Shown in pieces: positions 58,470 through 64,000 of a DNA stretch of 64,000 nucleotides. The position numbers and the translations under genes were made by a program. A model generated the notes under the pieces. That model saw only the letters and a list, made by a program, of their open reading frames with translations. It did not search any database and was not told the DNA's origin. How positions within the stretch are numbered: the first letter of the stretch is position 1; each line of letters opens with the position of its first letter. The stretch covers positions 1,736,001 to 1,800,000 of the forward strand of contig NZ_JBLXJC010000001.1 of assembly GCF_048269205.1 (NCBI RefSeq), in the 5' to 3' direction. Source of the stretch: Emcibacter sp048269205 (GTDB lineage Bacteria > Pseudomonadota > Alphaproteobacteria > Sphingomonadales > Emcibacteraceae).

Positions 58470-59237
58470 TTAGATATATAAGGCTTGATCGACAAGCTCG
58501 TCACCCTTTCTCAGCGTTCCCGCTTCAAGGACATCCACATAAATCCCCATATCAAAATGGCCATAGGTTTTCCGCAGCTGCAGGGGAATATTCATATCCA
58601 TTTCAGCCGTCGACGGATTGACATTGGTCGCGGCACAACGGTCTGTCCTTTTGGCGCCCCTGAAACGTACGGAACCGATGGTAAATTCCCGGTCAACCAT
58701 ATCGAATTCCTTCCAGGCGCCAAGGCCTTCCACATAGAGATTGCCACGAAACCGGATCGGATCGACAGTCAGACCTGATTTTTCTTCGAAATCCCTGACA
58801 CTGTCCAGGTTGATAAGAGACAAGTTATTTGCAGCAATGTCCGTAAACGAATGACCTGGCGCCATGACAACCCTGACACCACCACGGGTTTTGCCTTCCA
58901 TATAATCTTCGAAGAATTTGTTGATCCTGGCCTGATCTTCTGCTTCACGAAGCCGGGCATCCAGAACAACCATGCCATCCTTCTCAAGCACCAACCTCTC
59001 CTCTTCCTCAAAAAAAGCAGTGCCGAGATGTGCAAGTTTCGCATCCTTCATCAGCATCAGGAACTTGGTTTTGGACATATGTTCCGGCTTCTGCGGATCA
59101 AATTCGGTATCCCCATGGGCCAAAGCATAAGCCCGGTCAAAGGCAATGCCCTGCCCCGGAACAAGATCGATTTCAGATAGTTCGTTACTACTAAGTCCTT
59201 TAACAGGATAACGGTGGATAGACACAAGCCTGGTCAT
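58470..59237 (-). CDS. MOSC-domain protein
   Basis: A 255-residue protein. The N-terminal MOSC_N beta-barrel is visible (VSIHRYPVKGLSSNEL), then a MOSC domain with RFRGNLYVEGL and the RTDRCAATNVNP region containing the conserved Cys. MOSC proteins bind molybdenum cofactor or transfer sulfur and include N-hydroxylated-compound reductases such as mARC and YcbX. It stands alone between the aminotransferase and the acyl-CoA dehydrogenase genes. Its substrate is unknown. Confidence 0.92.
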   Translation of the reverse strand: MTRLVSIHRYPVKGLSSNELSEIDLVPGQGIAFDRAYALAHGDTEFDPQKPEHMSKTKFLMLMKDAKLAHLGTAFFEEEERLVLEKDGMVVLDARLREAEDQARINKFFEDYMEGKTRGGVRVVMAPGHSFTDIAANNLSLINLDSVRDFEEKSGLTVDPIRFRGNLYVEGLGAWKEFDMVDREFTIGSVRFRGAKRTDRCAATNVNPSTAEMDMNIPLQLRKTYGHFDMGIYVDVLEAGTLRKGDELVDQALYI

Positions 59238-59322
59238 TCTCTTCCTCTCCTTTTCATCCCCTGCAACCTGATATCGGTGATATAGCTTATCCTGCCGCAG
59301 GAGACCAGTAAGTCATGACAAC

Positions 59323-60504
59323 TCAGAAGGCATTCAGTCCTGTCTGGGCGCGCCCAAGGATCAGAGCATGCACATCGTGTGTGCCTTCATAGGTATTTAC
59401 AGCTTCCAGGTTCATCACATGGCGGATGACATGGAATTCATCAGCCACACCGTTACCGCCGTGCATGTCACGGGCAACACGTGCGATCTCCAGCGCCTTG
59501 CCGCAGTTATTGCGTTTCAGCAGGCTGATTGCATCCGGCGCCAGTTTAGCCTGGTCTTTCAGGCGACCGGCGTTCAGACAGGCCTGCAGGCCGAGGGTAA
59601 TTTCAGTCTGCATATCAGCCAGTTTTTTCTGTATAAGCTGTGTGGCTGCCAGCGGGCGACCAAACTGCTTCCGGTCCAGCGTATACTGACGGGCTGCATG
59701 CCAACAGAACTCTGCGGCGCCCAAAGCCCCCCAGGCAATGCCGTAACGGGCATTGCTGAGACAGCCCAGCGGGCCCTTCATGCCCATTACACCCGGTAGA
59801 AGATTTTCTTCCGGCACGAAGACTTCATCCATGACGATTTCACCGGTAATGGAAGCCCTGAGGGAGAATTTCCCTTCGATCTTTGGCGCGCTCAATCCCT
59901 TCATGCCTTTTTCAAGTATAAAGCCCCTGACATTGCCGTCATCACATTTTGCCCAGACCACCATAACGTCGGCGATGGGGCTGTTGGTGATCCACATTTT
60001 GTTGCCGCTAAGCGAATATCCGCCGTCAACCGTTCGGGCCCGGGTCTGCATGCCGGCCGGGTCAGAACCGGCATTGGGTTCGGTGAGGCCGAAACAGCCC
60101 ACATATTCCCCGGTCGCCAGCTTGGGGAGATATTTCTCCTGTTGCTGTTCCGAGCCATAGGCATAGATGGGATACATCACCAGAGAGCTTTGCACAGACA
60201 TGGCAGAGCGATACCCGCTGTCCACCCGCTCCACTTCCCGGGCAATCAGCCCATAAGAGACATATCCCACACCGGCACAACCATATCCCTGGATGGTCGC
60301 CCCCAAAAGGCCAAGCTCGCCAAACTGCCGCATGATATCGCGATCGAATATCTCGTGTCGGTTGGCTTCCAGAATACCGGGCATCAGTTCCTTCTGACAG
60401 AAATCCTTTGCCCCGTCCCGGACCATACGTTCTTCTTCGGTCAGAAACTCCTCAAGAAGCAAAACATCATCCCAGGGGGCCGACGGCCAGTCAATTTTCA
60501 CCAT
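59323..60504 (-). CDS. gcdH: Glutaryl-CoA dehydrogenase
   Basis: A 393-residue acyl-CoA dehydrogenase that oxidises and decarboxylates glutaryl-CoA to crotonyl-CoA. The FAD-binding and substrate segments are typical: YGSEQQQEKYLPKLATGEYVG, GLTEPNAGSDPAG, and ARQYTLDRKQFGRPLAATQLIQ. Glu373 in NTYEGTHDVH is the catalytic base. It lies 1 bp after the GabT/DavT stop. Its presence with a transaminase and semialdehyde dehydrogenase points to the lysine/5-aminovalerate/glutarate route. A generic acyl-CoA dehydrogenase is less likely given these motifs. Confidence 0.92.
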   Translation of the reverse strand: MVKIDWPSAPWDDVLLLEEFLTEEERMVRDGAKDFCQKELMPGILEANRHEIFDRDIMRQFGELGLLGATIQGYGCAGVGYVSYGLIAREVERVDSGYRSAMSVQSSLVMYPIYAYGSEQQQEKYLPKLATGEYVGCFGLTEPNAGSDPAGMQTRARTVDGGYSLSGNKMWITNSPIADVMVVWAKCDDGNVRGFILEKGMKGLSAPKIEGKFSLRASITGEIVMDEVFVPEENLLPGVMGMKGPLGCLSNARYGIAWGALGAAEFCWHAARQYTLDRKQFGRPLAATQLIQKKLADMQTEITLGLQACLNAGRLKDQAKLAPDAISLLKRNNCGKALEIARVARDMHGGNGVADEFHVIRHVMNLEAVNTYEGTHDVHALILGRAQTGLNAF

Positions 60505-60505
60505 G

Positions 60506-61789
60506 TCAGTTCAACTCCTTCAAACACTCATCAACAATGGTCAGACCTTCGCGGATCAGGTCATCGGAAATCGTCAGGGCCGGCAGAAAACGGATCACAT
60601 TACCGCGTGTTCCACAGGACAGTGTCACCAGCCCCTTCTCCCGGGCCTTGGCCACAACTGCCTTTGTCATATCCGCGTCAGGTTTGCTCACATCACCATC
60701 CCTGATCAGTTCTATGGCAATCATGGCACCCTGGTTACGAATATCCCCGATGACATTGCCATATGGTTTGGTGGCAACATCAGTCAAAATATCCCTGAAG
60801 AGGGTACCGATTTCCTGTGCCCGGGCCACAAGGCCCTCTTCTTCAATAACCTCAAGAACAGCCAGTCCTGCCGCGCAGCCAATGGGGGACCCGGCATAGG
60901 TACCGCCGAGCCCGCCCGGATTAGCCGCATCCATGATTTCCGCCTTCCCCGTCAGTGCGGAAATCGGAAAGCCACCGGCAATACCCTTCGCCATGGTGAC
61001 GATATCCGCTTCGATACCGGCATATTCATGGGAAAACATTTTCCCGGTCCGGGCGAAGCCGGTCTGGATTTCATCAACAATCATGACAATGCCATGCTGG
61101 TCACATAGTTCACGAATGGCCTGCAGGAACTCGGGTGGCGCGATGTTAAATCCTCCCTCACCCTGTACGGGTTCAAGAATAACCGCTGCCACCCGAGCCG
61201 GGTCCACATCCGACGAAAGCAGAGTATTGATGGATACGAGGGCCTCTGCAACACTGATACCATGAAAGTTATTCGGATATCTGGCGTGAAATATTTCGGA
61301 CGGAAATGGACCAAATCCGGCTTTATAAGGCACGACCTTGCCGGTCAGTGCCATGCCCATCATTGTGCGGCCGTGAAAACCTCCGGAAAAGGCGATCACG
61401 CCGGAACGACCCGTATGAGCCCGGGCGATCTTGACGGCATTTTCAACAGCTTCCACCCCTGTTGAGGCAAACATGGTCTTTTTTGGCGTACCGCCGGGAA
61501 TGAGTTTGTTGAGCTTCTCGGCAAGCTCAACATATTCTTCATACATGGTGACATGGAAACAGGCATGGCTGAATTTCTTCATCTGTTCCTGAACGGCGGC
61601 AACTACTTTGGGATGGTTATGGCCGGTATTGACGACCGCAATGCCGGTGGCGAAATCCACATAACGGCGACCCTCTACATCCCAGATTTCTGAACCCTGG
61701 GCGCGTTCGATCACAACATCCGTGACATGCCCCACCCCCTGTGCAACTGCGGCCTTGCGCCGCTCAATGATTGAATTGCTTTTGGACAT
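60506..61789 (-). CDS. 4-aminobutyrate / 5-aminovalerate aminotransferase
   Basis: A 427-residue class III aminotransferase of GabT/DavT type. Lys268 in VTMAKGIAGG binds PLP, aligning with the known GabT lysine position. VDEIQTGFARTGKMF, GVEAVENAVKIAR and FHGRTMMGMALTGK are also present. GabT and DavT overlap in specificity. The neighbouring glutaryl-CoA dehydrogenase favours 5-aminovalerate as a substrate, giving glutarate semialdehyde. It follows the dehydrogenase gene by 26 bp. Confidence 0.93.
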   Translation of the reverse strand: MSKSNSIIERRKAAVAQGVGHVTDVVIERAQGSEIWDVEGRRYVDFATGIAVVNTGHNHPKVVAAVQEQMKKFSHACFHVTMYEEYVELAEKLNKLIPGGTPKKTMFASTGVEAVENAVKIARAHTGRSGVIAFSGGFHGRTMMGMALTGKVVPYKAGFGPFPSEIFHARYPNNFHGISVAEALVSINTLLSSDVDPARVAAVILEPVQGEGGFNIAPPEFLQAIRELCDQHGIVMIVDEIQTGFARTGKMFSHEYAGIEADIVTMAKGIAGGFPISALTGKAEIMDAANPGGLGGTYAGSPIGCAAGLAVLEVIEEEGLVARAQEIGTLFRDILTDVATKPYGNVIGDIRNQGAMIAIELIRDGDVSKPDADMTKAVVAKAREKGLVTLSCGTRGNVIRFLPALTISDDLIREGLTIVDECLKELN

Positions 61790-61815
61790 TTTATTTTCCC
61801 TTGCTCCTGACTGCT

Positions 61816-63270
61816 TTATTTTCTTCTGGAAAGGTCACTCATGCAGAGATATTTGATCACGATAAAGTCATCGAGACCGTATTTTGATCCCTCCCGTCCG
61901 ACACCGGATTCCTTGACCCCGCCAAAGGGGGTGGCTTCACTGGAAACCAGCGGGCCATTGATGGCCACCATGCCGTACTCCAGTGACTCTGCGACACGGA
62001 AGATGCGGTCCACATTGCCCGCAAAGAAATATGAGGCGAGCCCGTAGGGCGTATCATTGGCCATGCGAATGGCCTCTCCTTCATTGTCAAACGGATAGAT
62101 GGCAATCACCGGTCCGAAAATCTCGGATGTGGCGATTTCCATCTCGTCCGAAATGCCACTCAGAATGGTCGGCTGGTAGAAATTCCCACCCAGTTCATGA
62201 TGGTCGCCCCCAAGAACAACATTTGCTCCCTTGTCACGGGCGTCAGCCACCAGGCTGGATACCTTGTCTATGGCTGCCTGGTTGATCAGCGGCCCAATTG
62301 GACAGGAGGTTTTCAGGCCGTCCCCGACAGTAAGTTTGGCAACGGCGTCTTTCAGCTTGTTGCCGAATTCCTCCATGACGCTGCGGCTGACCAGCAATCG
62401 ATTGAGCGACACACAGGTCTGTCCGCCGTTGCGGAACTTGGTGGCGATTACAGCTTCTACCGCCGCATCAAGGTCGGCATCGTCAAAAATGATGAAGGGG
62501 GCATTGCCGCCCAGCTCCAGGGAGACTTTTTTCACGGTTTCGGCACATTGTCCCATGAGGATCTTGCCAACCCGGGTGGAGCCAGTGAAGGACAGCTTAC
62601 GCACATCCGGGTGTTTGGTCAGTACTTCGGCAACCGGAACCGCATCCCTGGTAGTCACCAGGTTCATTACCCCATCCGGAAAACCCGCCTTCTGGGCCAG
62701 CATCTGTAGCGCCAGGGCGGAAAGCGGCGTATCCTCGGCTGGCTTGGTCACTGTGGTACAGCCTGCGGCAAGCGCCGGGGCCACCTTCCGGGTTATCATG
62801 GCATTGGGGAAGTTCCAGGGCGTGATGGCCGCCACTACGCCGATGGGCTGTTTAAGCACAAAAAGCCTGCGGCCATCACCATTACTGGGAATAATGTCGC
62901 CATATACCCGCTTGCCTTCCTCGGCAAACCATTCGATGAAGGAGGCCCCATACAGGATTTCCCCGCGCGCCTCGGCCAGTGGCTTGCCCATTTCCAGGGT
63001 CAGAAGCCGGGCCAGTTCCTCCTGATATTCCAAAATCAGATCATGCCAGGCCATCAGGATCTTGCCGCGTTCCTTTGCGGTCATACCGGACCATACCGGC
63101 AGAGCCTTTTTTGCAGCCTCAATGGCGGCCAGGGTGTCCGCGCCGTCCATATCGGCGACCGTGGCGACCAGTTCACCTGTGGCCGGGTTGAATACATCAA
63201 AGTTACGGTTGCTGTTGCCCTGGGCGGCTGCGGACTGCAGCACCTGCTGGATTATCTCGGCATTGCTCAT
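61816..63270 (-). CDS. Succinate / glutarate semialdehyde dehydrogenase
   Basis: A 484-residue NAD(P)-dependent aldehyde dehydrogenase of GabD/DavD type. Cys286 in GGQTCVSLNR is the nucleophile and Glu252 in LELGGNAP the base. The cofactor region is FTGSTRVGKILM and the substrate entry AITPWNFP. It is the first gene of the three-gene operon, followed by the transaminase and glutaryl-CoA dehydrogenase. A palindrome in the promoter, 63344-63359, may bind the LuxR-type regulator encoded upstream. Confidence 0.94.
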   Translation of the reverse strand: MSNAEIIQQVLQSAAAQGNSNRNFDVFNPATGELVATVADMDGADTLAAIEAAKKALPVWSGMTAKERGKILMAWHDLILEYQEELARLLTLEMGKPLAEARGEILYGASFIEWFAEEGKRVYGDIIPSNGDGRRLFVLKQPIGVVAAITPWNFPNAMITRKVAPALAAGCTTVTKPAEDTPLSALALQMLAQKAGFPDGVMNLVTTRDAVPVAEVLTKHPDVRKLSFTGSTRVGKILMGQCAETVKKVSLELGGNAPFIIFDDADLDAAVEAVIATKFRNGGQTCVSLNRLLVSRSVMEEFGNKLKDAVAKLTVGDGLKTSCPIGPLINQAAIDKVSSLVADARDKGANVVLGGDHHELGGNFYQPTILSGISDEMEIATSEIFGPVIAIYPFDNEGEAIRMANDTPYGLASYFFAGNVDRIFRVAESLEYGMVAINGPLVSSEATPFGGVKESGVGREGSKYGLDDFIVIKYLCMSDLSRRK

Positions 63271-63343
63271 TTTATATCTCCTGCTCGTATGGCATGGCCA
63301 TTTTCACAGGTATATGTCTAGCGGTTATCCGGTTTTTCCAAAA

Positions 63344-63359
63344 TACTTCCTAGGGAGTA
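63344..63359. promoter_or_regulatory. Near-palindrome TACTTCCTAGGGAGTA upstream of the semialdehyde dehydrogenase operon
   Basis: The 16 bases match their own reverse complement at 14 positions, a good size for a LuxR/NarL-type dimer. The site is 73 bp before the operon start and 18 bp from the LuxR gene stop. Binding is inferred. Confidence 0.55.
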
Positions 63360-63377
63360 GTCCGGGAGGACAGAACG

Positions 63378-64000
63378 TCAATTATAGCTGATCAGGGGAT
63401 CTTCCTGCTGCCCGGGCCTCACTATCGACAAGGCATCAAGAAACAGGGAGAACAGTTCAGAATGGGAGGCGATATCGAGCTTTTGATAGATATGTTTCCG
63501 GTGCACCTTTATCGTGGTGGGGGAGATACCCAATCTTTCGGCGGTGGATTTGATGCTATGGCCGCGCAGGAGATACTGGACAATTTCAAACTCCCGCTCC
63601 GTCAGGACAGATCGACCAAAATTATCCATGGCCCCCTGCAGGCTTTCGTGCAGGGTAGGCAGGCTTTCTTTTTCCTGAACGAGGTCACCCCGGCTTTTGG
63701 TCCAATAATCACAAACGATCCTGTCAATCAAAGGCAATACCTGCTTAAGCTTTTCTATTGCCCCCTCATTGAAAAACCAGTTGTTCAGGTTTCGGGACAG
63801 GGAAATGACAATTTTCTCACCATCTTCCACCGGGATGAAATAGTTTACCTCATCCTTGAGGCCGGCAAATTTAATCCAGCTGTCGTAATATTCCCCCTCG
63901 TAAAACCCCTCCCCGGATATATCCTTGAGATGAACAAACCCCGGCTCCTGGTACTGATCACTGATCTGGTAAAAGGGATCAAGAAGATAGGGACCGGACA
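63378..64000 (-). CDS. LuxR-family regulator, N-terminus cut by window end
   Basis: A minus-strand frame of at least 207 residues, open to the window edge. The C-terminal LuxR HTH is complete: LTEREFEIVQYLLRGHSIKSTAERLGISPTTIKVHRKHIYQKL. The N-terminal part (GFVHLKDISGEGFYEGEYYDSWIKF) resembles the effector region of LuxR solos that lack a receiver domain. A GTG at 63830 would give a shorter 150-residue protein, but the continuous upstream frame makes a longer product likelier. It is transcribed towards the semialdehyde dehydrogenase operon. Confidence 0.88.
   Translation of the reverse strand, partial: SGPYLLDPFYQISDQYQEPGFVHLKDISGEGFYEGEYYDSWIKFAGLKDEVNYFIPVEDGEKIVISLSRNLNNWFFNEGAIEKLKQVLPLIDRIVCDYWTKSRGDLVQEKESLPTLHESLQGAMDNFGRSVLTEREFEIVQYLLRGHSIKSTAERLGISPTTIKVHRKHIYQKLDIASHSELFSLFLDALSIVRPGQQEDPLISYN

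Noticed and set aside
1..64000. tRNA, rRNA, CRISPR arrays, insertion sequences or prophage genes
   Set aside because: None found on reading both strands; no transposase-like protein, no regularly spaced repeats and no phage structural gene among the coding regions.

Overview
The window reads as chromosomal DNA of a heterotrophic alphaproteobacterium: moderate GC, nasT/nrt-type nitrate assimilation genes, four TonB-dependent receptors, a TPR-sulfotransferase, and many peptidase and amino-acid transport genes. An Emcibacterales/Kordiimonadales-like lineage would fit, but that is inference from gene content only. I see no rRNA, tRNA, CRISPR array, transposase or phage gene. Both ends cut through genes.

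Layout. (1) 1-7.0 kb: a catabolic island with a TonB receptor (cut by the window start), an IclR regulator, a family III CoA-transferase, a citrate-synthase-fold lyase, a VOC enzyme and an alpha/beta hydrolase. Three intergenic regions carry the same tandem palindrome pair, TTCG-N5-CGAA twice, 6 bp apart, which looks like the IclR operator. (2) 7.1-20.8 kb, all minus strand: nitrate/nitrite assimilation, transcribed nasT, nrtA, nrtB, nrtD, porin, nirB, nirD, nasA, plus an upstream FNT nitrite channel followed by a PP2C-kinase fusion. A -24/-12 sigma-54 promoter precedes nasT. The leaders of nrtA and of the FNT channel each hold ANTAR-type A-N2-G hexaloop hairpins whose last stem overlaps an intrinsic terminator, so NasT probably antiterminates both. 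(3) 21-26 kb: a TonB receptor and a TPR-sulfotransferase.

(4) 26-40 kb: the most unusual part. A tightly packed seven-gene minus-strand operon (BKACE, GNAT, TolB/PHP hydrolase, S9 peptidase, APC permease, hotdog thioesterase, M20 peptidase) is divergent from a plus-strand operon (LysR, class III aminotransferase, HDAC-type deacetylase, NhaC transporter). Together they suggest hydrolysis of a peptide or N-acylated amine, deacetylation, transamination to a beta-keto acid and BKACE cleavage. (5) 40-49 kb: a lipoprotein amidohydrolase, a Rieske oxygenase, an FAD oxidoreductase, a BetI-like TetR regulator, an amino-acid permease, a GcvA-like LysR and a P1 (DmpA/BapA-type) peptidase. Two copies of the operator TTGTACA-N2-TGTACAA flank the TetR-centred unit.

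(6) 49-58 kb: a siderophore-type TonB receptor, a second TonB receptor, a POT peptide transporter, a serine beta-lactamase-family hydrolase and a class III aminotransferase. A spacing-conserved 42-bp element sits upstream of three of these (receptor, hydrolase, aminotransferase) and defines a small peptide/amine regulon. (7) 58-64 kb: a MOSC protein, then a glutaryl-CoA dehydrogenase, GabT/DavT and GabD/DavD operon, likely for 5-aminovalerate/glutarate or GABA, under a LuxR-type regulator cut by the window end.

Overall the segment serves nitrogen acquisition from nitrate, peptides and amines.
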